Shown here one piece after another: positions 6,514-14,391 of a stretch of 35,744 bases of DNA (positions within the stretch are counted from its first letter, which is position 1; every line of letters begins with the position of its first letter). The notes below the pieces were generated by a model. That model did not search any database. It worked only from the letters and a program-made list of their open reading frames with translations, and was not told the origin of the DNA. Position numbers and translations under genes: made by a program. Origin of the DNA: Clostridiales bacterium (GTDB taxonomy: Bacteria; Bacillota; Clostridia; Saccharofermentanales; Saccharofermentanaceae); assembly GCA_017515465.1 (NCBI GenBank), contig JAFWFV010000057.1, positions 1-35,744 on the forward strand, given 5' to 3'.

Positions 6514-9207
6514 TTATTCCACGTTCTTGAGCGCCACGTCCATAGGGATCTTCTTGATCCTCACGTAGTCGATCACCGATACGAATATGTATCCCAGAAG
6601 CAGATAGACAACAGAAAGTATCATGGATCCGGGAGCCATGTAGAAGGCAAAATAGCCGTCCATCTGGAGCATGAATATATGGAATATCCAGATCATCAGG
6701 AAGTATCCTGCGACGAAGCTCACCAGTGCAAACAGTGTCACGACTATTGCTGTCGGTATGATATAGAGTGATCCTATCTCACTGTTCTTAAATCCGAGTA
6801 TCTTTACCATGGAGATGGAATGCTCATTACGATCGATTATGATCTTGGCCAGGAGATAGATCAATGCTGCCGCCAGTACGACGAGTGCATATTTGAATAT
6901 GTCCATGAATCCGCCCATTGAATGCATGAGCTGATTCGTAACTTTCGTGATGTCATCAACAGTGATCACCATTGCTATATCCTGTTCGTCTATGTCTGTT
7001 ATCTCATTCATCGAGAAGTATCCGGAGAACTCGCCCTGCTTCTTGCCGAATACGGAATTGAAGCTGTCATTATCCATGAATGCGGCGATGCCTCCCTCAT
7101 AGTCAACAGTTCCTGCAACGGTAAAATCATATGACTTGTTCTCGTATTCCTCGTGCAGAGTGATCCTGTCACCTGATGAAATACCGAACTTTTCTGCAAA
7201 TGCAGATGAGACATATACCTGTCCTTCCTCCATATCTGCAGGGATGGAGATGTATCTGCTGTCCTTTATTATTCCGTAGACGGTTACACTCTCGTCTCCG
7301 CCGCTGCCCATTCCTGCTCTGAATGAACCTGAATCCTTGGGATAGAGAAGACCTGTGGAACTGAAGCGCTCGGCACTGTCTTCTGATGTCTCTATCACGT
7401 TGCCGTCAGAATCCTTACTGCTCATCAGCATGTACTGGTAATCGGCAAAGACCATATCCGGGGCTTTTTTTCCGTAATTATTAAGAGAATCCGGAAGGCC
7501 GAAGGCAAAGCACATCATCAGCTCGATAAAGATGACTCCGAAGATCAGGACCGCATAGTTCGGCATGTTCTGCAGCAGTATCCTGATCCTGAACCTCTTC
7601 ATGAACGACCATGCAGGTATCCTCCTCGCCTTGGAACGCTTAGACTTTGTAAGGTCATGGCGAAGGAACCTGAGGGGGCTGAGCTGCAGTTTCTTCACGA
7701 TGACGATGAGATTGATGAGGAACATCAGGACGAGAGGTATCACCGTCGTCTTGACCATTGCCGTGGGACTGAATACCAGGTGACATGAAGGCAGGCTGTA
7801 ACTGTTGTAATACAGGAATACGGCCATATTGCGGAAAACGGTATAACCCAGCACATTCCCTATGACAGCGCCTGCCACGGATACTATGAACGGCATGGAC
7901 ATATAATGAACGACCAGTTCCCCCCTGCTGTAACCCGATGCACGGAGAGTTCCTATGACGGACGCTTCCTTATCTATCGTATTGCTGATCGTGATGGCAA
8001 ATATGAATGCGATTACTGCAATGAGTATATAACACAGTATTCCCGTACCCGTTGAATCGCCCTCGATATCCGAAGGGGCAAAATTGCTGGCCTGCCTCAG
8101 GTACTCCGGCAGGTAATCGTCTATCTCGTTATCTTTTACCAGAGTCTGAGTGATCAATGCCTTCAGGAATCTCTCCGACCAGTCAGCCTGTTCTATCTTG
8201 CCGTCAGGCTTGACATCGTATGTGAAAGCATAACTGTAGTGGACTCTCGCCTTCATCTCACCGAAAGCCTCAGGCGTTACCATAGCCACGTCAAAACCGA
8301 AAGCATCGAACATGAGATCCGTATTGGATTCGTGCAGGGTCAGGTAGTTGACATAGGACAGCAATCCGACGATCTCAAATTTCTTTCCGCCTACCGTGAT
8401 ACTGTCTCCTACCGAGACTCCGACATTGTCCGCATGCATCCTGTCGATGGCGATCTCTGTATCTTTTTCCGGAGCTCTGCCTTCGTTGAATGATGCCTTG
8501 TCTATCACATCATCACTTTTGAAGATCCTTACTGTGGCATCTTCCGTTCCGTCGTTATCATTGTCTTCAGATACGTTCCTGTAAAAGTGATCGTAGATGG
8601 TAACGGCAACAGGGGTAAAGTCCTCATCTGCCAGATCGTACTGTTCGGATATCTCATCCCACTTTTCATCCACTGCCTCAATGACTTCGCTGTGAGCTTC
8701 CTCATACGCCTCATTGGAGGCCTCAATGAACTCTTCGGAACTCCTTGCCTGTTCCAGTGCACTTTCAAAGTTTTCTTCGATCGCGGAATCGATCTGGGAT
8801 CTGATCATGTCTTCATCAGTTATGCCATAGGCGTTCATCTGCATTCTGACCTGATCTTCGATCGTCATCCTGACCTGTGATCTGAGTTCTTCTTCTATGG
8901 CATCTGCAACCTTTTCGTCGGCTTTCCTGATGCCTTCGTCAATAAAGTACTGACGGACATCCGCCTTTTCTCCGGTGCTTATAGCCTCTAATAATTCAGG
9001 TGAAGCTTTCCTGGACAGTTCAAAGCTTCCGTCTTCCAGTTTCAGTTCTTCCCTGCCGGAATCTATTGCAGCGAGCATGCTGTCGTGCCCGACATACATG
9101 CCGGATATTACTCCGATCATCACGACCATAAAGATCACGATGACCAGATATTTGTGCCAGTCTGACACAAGCTCCTTGGGGATACGTTTAATAAGAGGAT
9201 TTCTCAT
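6514..9207 (-). CDS. FtsX-type ABC transporter permease with coiled-coil extracytoplasmic domain
   Basis: About 897 residues. TM1 is near residues 22-44. A large outside domain of some 330 residues follows; its first third (about 60-170) is rich in Glu, Ala and Arg with heptad-like spacing (DAIEEELRSQVRMTIEDQVR) and probably a helical hairpin or coiled coil. A first FtsX core of three to four TMs (about 385-500) includes EASVIGTLRASGYSRGE, the cytoplasmic coupling segment. A second outside domain follows, then a C-terminal FtsX core (about 765-885) with SMVKILGFKNSEIGSLY. This two-core plan is that of MacB/LolCE-like exporters with a mechanotransmission role. The start at 9207 (MRNPLIK) has AAGGAGG 6 bases upstream. 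It is co-transcribed with the ATPase and, by position, controlled by the riboswitch upstream. The substrate is unknown. Confidence 0.85.
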   Translation of the reverse strand: MRNPLIKRIPKELVSDWHKYLVIVIFMVVMIGVISGMYVGHDSMLAAIDSGREELKLEDGSFELSRKASPELLEAISTGEKADVRQYFIDEGIRKADEKVADAIEEELRSQVRMTIEDQVRMQMNAYGITDEDMIRSQIDSAIEENFESALEQARSSEEFIEASNEAYEEAHSEVIEAVDEKWDEISEQYDLADEDFTPVAVTIYDHFYRNVSEDNDNDGTEDATVRIFKSDDVIDKASFNEGRAPEKDTEIAIDRMHADNVGVSVGDSITVGGKKFEIVGLLSYVNYLTLHESNTDLMFDAFGFDVAMVTPEAFGEMKARVHYSYAFTYDVKPDGKIEQADWSERFLKALITQTLVKDNEIDDYLPEYLRQASNFAPSDIEGDSTGTGILCYILIAVIAFIFAITISNTIDKEASVIGTLRASGYSRGELVVHYMSMPFIVSVAGAVIGNVLGYTVFRNMAVFLYYNSYSLPSCHLVFSPTAMVKTTVIPLVLMFLINLIVIVKKLQLSPLRFLRHDLTKSKRSKARRIPAWSFMKRFRIRILLQNMPNYAVLIFGVIFIELMMCFAFGLPDSLNNYGKKAPDMVFADYQYMLMSSKDSDGNVIETSEDSAERFSSTGLLYPKDSGSFRAGMGSGGDESVTVYGIIKDSRYISIPADMEEGQVYVSSAFAEKFGISSGDRITLHEEYENKSYDFTVAGTVDYEGGIAAFMDNDSFNSVFGKKQGEFSGYFSMNEITDIDEQDIAMVITVDDITKVTNQLMHSMGGFMDIFKYALVVLAAALIYLLAKIIIDRNEHSISMVKILGFKNSEIGSLYIIPTAIVVTLFALVSFVAGYFLMIWIFHIFMLQMDGYFAFYMAPGSMILSVVYLLLGYIFVSVIDYVRIKKIPMDVALKNVE

Positions 9208-9218
9208 CAGGCGCCTCC

Positions 9219-9926
9219 TTACCAATCGAGCTCAGATGCAGGGATCTTTTTGTCATTGATATCGTTATGACGTACGATGCCGTCTCTCAGTTTGATCACG
9301 TGATCTGCCATGTACTTGATGGCTTCATTGTGCGTGACCATTATGACGGTACTGCCGTATTTGCTGTTACAGTCCTCGATCAAGGCGAGGATCTCCTTGG
9401 ATGTCTTATAGTCCAGAGCACCTGTGGGCTCATCACACATCAGTATGTCAGGGTTCTTTACTACGGCTCTTCCGATGGATACCCTCTGCTGCTGTCCGCC
9501 TGATAACTGGTTGGGATATTTATACTTGTGATCCTGAAGTCCTAATGTTGATATGACTTCCTCAACGTCGAGCGGATCATCGGACAGGTATGCGCCTACT
9601 TCGATATTCTCCTTGACGTTCAGGTTAGGTATCAGGTTATACATCTGGAAGACATACCCGAGATGCTTCCTGCGGTATATGGTAAGCTGCTTCTCGTCCA
9701 TGTCTTCCAGCTTGTCTCCGTTGATGCTCACGAATCCCGAATCAGGCGTATCTATGCCTCCGATTATGTTGAGCAGTGTTGATTTGCCTGACCCTGACGG
9801 GCCGAGAAGTACACAGAACTCACCCTTCTTTACGGTGAAATCAATGCCTCTCAAGACTTCTTGTCTGGCCTCCCCCGATCCGAAACTCTTCTTAAGGTCA
9901 CGGATCTCCAAAAATCTTTCATCCAT
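9219..9926 (-). CDS. ABC transporter ATP-binding protein (MacB/LolD type)
   Basis: A 235-residue nucleotide-binding subunit with Walker A GPSGSGKST, a Q-loop in YVFQMYNLIPNLNVKEN, signature LSGGQQQRVSIGRA, Walker B ILMCDEPTGALD and the switch His in VTHNEAIKYMAD. The IGGIDTPDSG and DEPTGALD wording is typical of the subfamily that partners FtsX-type permeases. The start is set at 9926 (MDERFLEI) because GGGAGGA lies 8 bases upstream; a longer in-frame start at 9977 has none and runs into the leader terminator. The stop is 11 bases before the permease start. The gene is the first behind the yybP-ykoY riboswitch, so Mn2+-dependent expression is predicted. Confidence 0.92.
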   Translation of the reverse strand: MDERFLEIRDLKKSFGSGEARQEVLRGIDFTVKKGEFCVLLGPSGSGKSTLLNIIGGIDTPDSGFVSINGDKLEDMDEKQLTIYRRKHLGYVFQMYNLIPNLNVKENIEVGAYLSDDPLDVEEVISTLGLQDHKYKYPNQLSGGQQQRVSIGRAVVKNPDILMCDEPTGALDYKTSKEILALIEDCNSKYGSTVIMVTHNEAIKYMADHVIKLRDGIVRHNDINDKKIPASELDW

Positions 9927-9974
9927 TGTTACTATCCTCCCGGTAGTGTTTTTATTTACTCCCCGGATCTTTTG

Positions 9975-10014
9975 CAAACAAAAGACCCAAGTACAGCGGA
10001 ACTATACTCGGGTC
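9975..10014 (-). terminator. Leader terminator hairpin of the riboswitch expression platform
   Basis: On the minus strand GACCCGAGTATAG (10014-10002) pairs along 13 positions, two of them G-U, with CTGTACTTGGGTC (9996-9984), closing a 5-base TTCCG loop. TTTTGTTT follows at 9983-9976. It lies between the aptamer and the ATPase start. GTATAG of its 5' arm (10007-10002) can instead pair with CTATGC at 10042-10037, a plausible antiterminator. Confidence 0.85.
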
Positions 10015-10054
10015 ATATTAAGCTATATAACGTCATGCATAGTCCTGATGCTAT

Positions 10055-10142
10055 ACATGAGTCTCGCAATTTAAAACAAGCCAGACGGTTACGTCAGGAT
10101 GTTGACTTGCTACGCCAAAGGCGCTTGCTACTCCCCCATGGG
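10055..10142 (-). promoter_or_regulatory. yybP-ykoY family (Mn2+-sensing) riboswitch aptamer
   Basis: Reading the minus strand, the conserved elements of this family occur in order: GGGGGAGTAGC (about 10136-10126), a GCGCC-TTT-GGCG hairpin, GTCAACATCCTG (10106-10095), a TGACG-TAAC-CGTCT hairpin, and GCGAGAC (10067-10061). CATG on each side (10140-10137 and 10059-10056) can close helix P1. The family is known to bind Mn2+ and usually raises expression of Mn2+ efflux or handling genes. Here it precedes an intrinsic terminator and an ABC ATPase/FtsX permease pair. The hairpin ATGTATAG/CTATGCAT (10058-10051 with 10042-10035) overlaps the 3' strand of P1, so ligand-stabilised P1 would free CTATGC for antitermination. 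That switch logic is inferred. Confidence 0.87.
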
Positions 10143-10155
10143 ATTTACATTGTGT

Positions 10156-10185
10156 AATCTATCACACGTTTTCTGTGCATGTCAA
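10156..10185 (-). promoter_or_regulatory. Promoter for the riboswitch and ABC operon
   Basis: Consensus -35 TTGACA (10185-10180), 18-base spacer, -10 TAGATT (10161-10156). Transcription would begin at about 10149, just before the aptamer. An ATCCAT-TAA-ATGGAT palindrome at 10212-10226 lies upstream of the -35. Apart from the leader and the inverted repeat at 10230-10267, the rest of 9927-10270 shows nothing recognisable. Confidence 0.72.
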
Positions 10186-10229
10186 TGTGACGCAGGATAT
10201 TTCGTCAGATTATCCATTAAATGGATGAC

Positions 10230-10267
10230 GGCGGTTTGAGATTATGTTAGTTATTACTAACGCCGCC
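10230..10267. repeat. Nested inverted repeat after the phosphoribosyltransferase gene
   Basis: GTTAGT-TATT-ACTAAC (10246-10261) lies inside GGCGG (10230-10234) and CCGCC (10263-10267). It starts 4 bases past the stop of the minus-strand phosphoribosyltransferase gene, so it may stabilise the mRNA 3' end or weakly terminate. There is no U tract, so an operator role is equally possible. The core is similar to, but not identical with, the palindrome at 4630-4649. Confidence 0.4.
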
Positions 10268-10270
10268 CCG

Positions 10271-10834
10271 TTAACTTATAGGATTGCCCTGGGGATCGAA
10301 AAGAGGGATCCAGTCCAGGAACTTGATATCCTCTCTGTTATGGGCATCTCCCTCAGCCAGTGCGGCCACCTTGCCGGCAACTATGCCTCCTGCCAGTTCC
10401 ACCAGAGCCTCCATCGCCCTGAGGGATCCTCCGGTCGATATTACATCATCTACGATGAGGATCCTCTTTCCCTTGATCAGGGCCGCATCATCGCTGCCGA
10501 TAAACAGCTTCTGCAGTCCCCTGGTCGTTATCGATTCATCGTCTACCGACAGGGGGTCAGGCATGTAGTTCTTCACCGATTTGCGCGCAACAAAATGCTT
10601 GCGCATTCCTGCCTGCCTCGCCATCTCATGTCCCAGCGGGATCCCCTTTGCCTCTGCGGTCAGGATATAGTCGTATTCAGACGGAGGCACCAGCTTCAGC
10701 ATTTCCCTGGCACATGCCTCGGTGAGCTCGGCATCGCCAAAACAGATGAAAGCGGCAATATAGAGATCATCATTAACCCTGCATATGGGAAGATCTCTGA
10801 CAAGTCCTGCTATGTTAATGGTATATGTCTTCAT
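10271..10834 (-). CDS. Phosphoribosyltransferase (adenine PRTase-like)
   Basis: A 187-residue type I phosphoribosyltransferase. The PRPP-binding signature is ILIVDDVISTGGS at residues 125-137, and an upstream loop AEAKGIPLGHEMARQ resembles the PPi loop region of adenine PRTases. RKSVKNYM corresponds to the flexible-loop position. Such enzymes transfer ribose-5-phosphate from PRPP to a nucleobase. The base is probably a purine, but the exact one cannot be fixed. The ATG follows the stop of the zinc-ribbon gene by 2 bases (TGACCATG), so the two are translated together. Confidence 0.82.
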   Translation of the reverse strand: MKTYTINIAGLVRDLPICRVNDDLYIAAFICFGDAELTEACAREMLKLVPPSEYDYILTAEAKGIPLGHEMARQAGMRKHFVARKSVKNYMPDPLSVDDESITTRGLQKLFIGSDDAALIKGKRILIVDDVISTGGSLRAMEALVELAGGIVAGKVAALAEGDAHNREDIKFLDWIPLFDPQGNPIS

Positions 10835-10836
10835 GG

Positions 10837-11589
10837 TCAGAAACTGAAATATCCTGCTACGATACCGGTCACGGCGATCACGGAAACAAGGACAAATGCC
10901 TTCTTGTTGCCGGTGAGCTTGGTCTCAGCTGCATAACCTTCGTAGAGCACGATAACATAGTAGAGATATGCTGCAGTCGTGATCAGGGAACCAAGTCTGA
11001 GGAACGGGATCGCGCCCAGAATTGTTCCGAGCAGGTCTCTCACGACCCATGCAGGTCCGACTGCCATGGCAGCGATCGCCAGAAGTCTGGAGAAAGACCA
11101 CTTTTCCTTTACGATCAAGCCGGCCAGGAGCATGATCCCCGCACAACCAAATACACGGATGCCGTAGAAGATAACGGGGAAGAAACAATCTGCCAGGATG
11201 GAACCGATATAATCACCAAATGAATATCTGCCATACTTCGCAAAACTGATCAGGTCAGATACGAGCGCAGTGGTTCCGCCTACCAGAGAGCATATAACGA
11301 CTACGATCACTGCCAGCAGGATCGCATTACCCATCTTATCGTACTGCGGGGCGATCGCTGCAGGGCCCGTAACAGGATGGACCGTTGCATCTATCAGGTT
11401 CTTGAAATGCTGTCCGAAGGAAACAGAATCAGGATCCTTCTGAGCCTTTGCCTGTGGCTGTGGCTGGGGAGCAGCCGGCGGCTGCATGATCACAGGTTCA
11501 GGATCAGCAGGCGCTGCAAATGCCTTTCCGCACTCAGCGCAGAATGCAACTCCTTCAGGATTTTCCTTACCGCAATTTGAACAGAACAT
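10837..11589 (-). CDS. Zinc-ribbon membrane protein, Yip1-like
   Basis: 250 residues. The N-terminus is a classic zinc ribbon with Cys3, Cys6, Cys17 and Cys20 (CSNCGKENPEGVAFCAECG). A Pro/Gln/Ala-rich linker (about 25-55) follows, then about five TM segments from residue 88 on, in the layout of Yip1-domain bacterial proteins. The function is unknown. GGAGGG lies about 10 bases before the ATG. A perfect 7-base palindrome sits just upstream in the leader. Confidence 0.78.
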   Translation of the reverse strand: MFCSNCGKENPEGVAFCAECGKAFAAPADPEPVIMQPPAAPQPQPQAKAQKDPDSVSFGQHFKNLIDATVHPVTGPAAIAPQYDKMGNAILLAVIVVVICSLVGGTTALVSDLISFAKYGRYSFGDYIGSILADCFFPVIFYGIRVFGCAGIMLLAGLIVKEKWSFSRLLAIAAMAVGPAWVVRDLLGTILGAIPFLRLGSLITTAAYLYYVIVLYEGYAAETKLTGNKKAFVLVSVIAVTGIVAGYFSF

Positions 11590-11605
11590 GACAGATACCC
11601 CCTCC

Positions 11606-11623
11606 TCAGATCTTCTGATCTGA
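11606..11623. promoter_or_regulatory. TCAGATC-TTCT-GATCTGA palindrome in the leader
   Basis: Perfect 7-base arms with a 4-base centre, immediately upstream of the Shine-Dalgarno of the zinc-ribbon gene. In RNA it forms a hairpin abutting the ribosome site; in DNA it could be an operator. A TGTTAGAAT extended -10-like box lies about 20 bases further upstream. Confidence 0.4.
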
Positions 11624-11676
11624 CTGATATATTATTGATTCTAACACAGATTACCATGGCAACGGCACCTTTACAT

Positions 11677-11698
11677 GAAAATCTGCTGGGAAGCAGAT
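11677..11698 (-). terminator. Terminator after the ECF sigma gene
   Basis: ATCTGCT-TCCC-AGCAGAT (11698-11681 on the minus strand), running into TTTTC. It begins 22 bases after the sigma-factor stop. The U tract is short, so termination is probably partial. Confidence 0.5.
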
Positions 11699-11719
11699 CC
11701 AATTAAGGTAGAAGAGCCT

Positions 11720-12223
11720 TTACCGGGTACCTAACTTTGTTCTCAATTTCTGTCTTGCCCTTGACAACCTCTTTCTAACTGAAGATTCAGAAATATCCAG
11801 CTTGTACGATATTTCTCGTGTCGAGAATCCTTCGTAATAATACAATCGCAAAATCTGTCTCTCCTTTGGATGTAAGAGAGCTAAATCGACTGATTCATCC
11901 TCGTTTTCATACAGTATTGCTTCATCATGAATATTGTCCAATGGAATAAGCGGGTGCCTGATGGAAATACGCCAATAATCATTGCAACGGTTGATCGTTA
12001 CCCGTATAAGCCAATGTTTCAGATGTTCAACCGATTTAAAATGCATCTTTTCATTTGCCTGAAGCAACTTAACTATTACGTCTTGAACAATGTCTTCAGA
12101 ATCAGAATGATTATGAGTTCTGCAGAATGCAATACCGTACAATTCTCCGGTATAAGATAACAATAAGGATCCTAATCCTTTGGAATCATAATTATCTATT
12201 ATCATAACAGTCTCTTCAGGCAT
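11720..12223 (-). CDS. ECF-type RNA polymerase sigma factor
   Basis: A 167-residue group IV sigma factor with only regions 2 and 4. Region 2 shows SEDIVQDVIVKLLQ (core binding, 2.1-2.2) and HLKHWLIRVTINRCNDYWR (2.3-2.4). Region 4 is LHPKERQILRLYYYEGFSTREISYKLDISESSVRKRLSRARQ, read in parts, a standard sigma-4 helix-turn-helix. It lies 20 bases downstream of the solute-binding-like lipoprotein gene and follows the membrane-bound XRE gene, so the three are probably one operon. No classical anti-sigma factor is adjacent. The start at 12223 lacks a clear Shine-Dalgarno; an in-frame ATG six codons later is an alternative, so translational coupling is likely. Confidence 0.88.
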   Translation of the reverse strand: MPEETVMIIDNYDSKGLGSLLLSYTGELYGIAFCRTHNHSDSEDIVQDVIVKLLQANEKMHFKSVEHLKHWLIRVTINRCNDYWRISIRHPLIPLDNIHDEAILYENEDESVDLALLHPKERQILRLYYYEGFSTREISYKLDISESSVRKRLSRARQKLRTKLGTR

Positions 12224-12243
12224 AATGCCATATCATGCTTTCC

Positions 12244-14370
12244 CTAGGAATAGTTCTCGGATGCATAGAGCTGAAGTCTGGAATGAAGGGTGTGAGCGAT
12301 TTCCCGTGTGGATCTGCCCTCGTAGTATGATCCCAGTTCATCTTCGATCATATCAACAACAGCCCAGTCAAAAGCTAGCAGTGTATCCGCACTATGGATG
12401 TTTTCCAAATACAATTCCTTAAGAGTATCGCTGCAATTGGTCGAACTGACGTGCCTCTGAAGCGCCCTTTCATCTACCGGGATCCATTCTGACGATACCA
12501 TTCTCTCCTGAGCACGATATTCAAACATGCATGCAATGAAATCACAACAAGCTTCGATATTGTCAGATCCGGCAGATACTGCAACTAACCCTTTGGGTTC
12601 AACCAGATGTGCAGAACCATTTATCATCGGAATACCAATACATCTTGGCTCTAAATCCATATCTCTGGCAAGCGTCAGATAACTGGTCATAGTAGCAATG
12701 TATGCATGAAACAATGAAACTTCTCCATCCCGAACTTCTTCGGGCGATGTTAATGAGTAATTGGAATTGGGTTCATAGCCGTTTTCAACAGCATAATCCA
12801 GTATATTTTTGATCTCTGCCTCTGACAACATCTCATTATTTGAGTATCTCCAAATAAGGTCGTATCTGATCATAGAATCGACTATCTCCAGTTGAGAGCG
12901 GTCTCCCATTCTCCTGACTCCTGCAGGTAACGACGGCATGTTGTTGTAAGCATATTCATTTTGAGTGTATATATTACTATCACCCCAGTAACCACCGACA
13001 CTATAGCCGGCAAACACCTGATAGACCGAACCATCAGGATTCTTCATCAATGGCAGGATATTGGGACTGATCTTATCTTCATCAAGAATTCCACGTTCAT
13101 CAAGATATGAGGAAATATCAGCAACTACTCCGGATCTTCCCCAGTACTGATAATCGAACTCCCTGCTAAAGTACATATCAGGGGCTGTATCACTCATAAA
13201 CTCCTGCATCAATCTCAGCTGAATATCTAGAAGATCGTGCTCGGAGCTGAATTGGTACTCATCTTCGTATTCCAGTATCCTGACATAGTATTGATCCTGC
13301 ATGCTGTTATACTTCTCAGCTGCATATGCAAGAGCCGGATCACGTTCTGCCCCATATCCTTTGATCACGATTTCTTCTCTGGCAGATATATTCAGGTCAT
13401 CATCTTTTGAAACTATAATGATATCGGGATCTATCTGTTCTGAATAAGAATAAATATACACTATTATTCCGTTATTTAATATCCTGGCTTCCGGATCAAA
13501 AAAAGTTGTCATAGTACTTGGAATTACCGTCATATTGCTCTTTTTTAATACCGGTTTTAGTGAAACAGTCGCAGGATCTACGATATAGAAATAATCACTG
13601 GCATCTGTTCTGATAAATGGCCCGTCATAAAAAGCTGTTGCTCCCGGGTTTATAAAGTCTTTCATGTTAGCAAAGACAGAACATTCCCATGTCTCAGGAT
13701 CGATCTGACAGATCACTTCGCCCTCAAAACAATATGCCAGAAAATAGATCATCCCATTCTGTTCATAGGCTGCAGTATCATTGATCGGAGAATACTCACT
13801 GTGGAAAGAACACCTGCCTGTCTCATTACAATCCTTGTCAAATAATAACGCTCCCCCGTACCCGATCAGGATAAACCCCTTTGAATAAGGAACCATTGTT
13901 GTCAGACCGCATAAGAAATCATCATCAAAATCCGAAGTTTTGATCAGGGTCCCGTCGAAATCGAATTTCCTTATACCATCATCATGCCCGGCGGATATCA
14001 ACCATTGATCATCAATACTGCAAAAGTGACTTGAATCATTACAATCTATATCAAATGTCTTGTTCACTCTTCCTGCGCAGTCAATTATATGAACAGTATC
14101 TCCACTATCATCTTCTGTTCTCCATGGGATCACTAAGCATATCTTATCCTGATATGGGACCGGGTAAGCAGCTAATCTATTGTCTTCATCTCTATAATCT
14201 ATATCAGCCTTCACTGAAGAATAAAAAGTATCTTCTACATTGTTTATGTATGGAAACAGACCAGCCTCATCAAATGATCGAACAGGAATATGCTCCTTAT
14301 CCCCTGCGCAAGCACAGAGGATAAGGATGCATACTATTAATGGTACTGCTATCTTGACGATATTGCGCAT
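12244..14370 (-). CDS. Two-part lipoprotein: N-terminal sensor-like region plus extracellular solute-binding-like domain
   Basis: 708 residues. A signal peptide with lipobox LCAC (Cys21) predicts a surface lipoprotein. Residues of about 40-320 carry repeated strand-rich segments with DG and W/Y patterns (AYPVPYQDKICLVIPW; ISAGHDDGIRKFDFDG), suggesting a propeller-like fold. From about 330 the chain resembles family 1 type ABC solute-binding proteins: AYAAEKYNSMQDQYYVRI, a TAPDMYFSREF strand (the usual APD-hhh motif), and a YQVFAGYSVGGYWGD segment. No permease genes follow, so it is more likely a sensor or ligand-presenting protein than a transporter part. A second gene of this kind is at 23869-26022. 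It lies between XRE and ECF-sigma genes, consistent with a surface input. The Shine-Dalgarno is weak. Confidence 0.72.
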   Translation of the reverse strand: MRNIVKIAVPLIVCILILCACAGDKEHIPVRSFDEAGLFPYINNVEDTFYSSVKADIDYRDEDNRLAAYPVPYQDKICLVIPWRTEDDSGDTVHIIDCAGRVNKTFDIDCNDSSHFCSIDDQWLISAGHDDGIRKFDFDGTLIKTSDFDDDFLCGLTTMVPYSKGFILIGYGGALLFDKDCNETGRCSFHSEYSPINDTAAYEQNGMIYFLAYCFEGEVICQIDPETWECSVFANMKDFINPGATAFYDGPFIRTDASDYFYIVDPATVSLKPVLKKSNMTVIPSTMTTFFDPEARILNNGIIVYIYSYSEQIDPDIIIVSKDDDLNISAREEIVIKGYGAERDPALAYAAEKYNSMQDQYYVRILEYEDEYQFSSEHDLLDIQLRLMQEFMSDTAPDMYFSREFDYQYWGRSGVVADISSYLDERGILDEDKISPNILPLMKNPDGSVYQVFAGYSVGGYWGDSNIYTQNEYAYNNMPSLPAGVRRMGDRSQLEIVDSMIRYDLIWRYSNNEMLSEAEIKNILDYAVENGYEPNSNYSLTSPEEVRDGEVSLFHAYIATMTSYLTLARDMDLEPRCIGIPMINGSAHLVEPKGLVAVSAGSDNIEACCDFIACMFEYRAQERMVSSEWIPVDERALQRHVSSTNCSDTLKELYLENIHSADTLLAFDWAVVDMIEDELGSYYEGRSTREIAHTLHSRLQLYASENYS

Positions 14371-14391
14371 ACAGATAAGGATATGATTCTG

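Noticed and set aside
12244..14370. Lipoprotein as part of a sugar ABC importer
   Set aside because: It has solute-binding-like features, but no permease or ATPase genes are adjacent and the N-terminal half has no place in importers.
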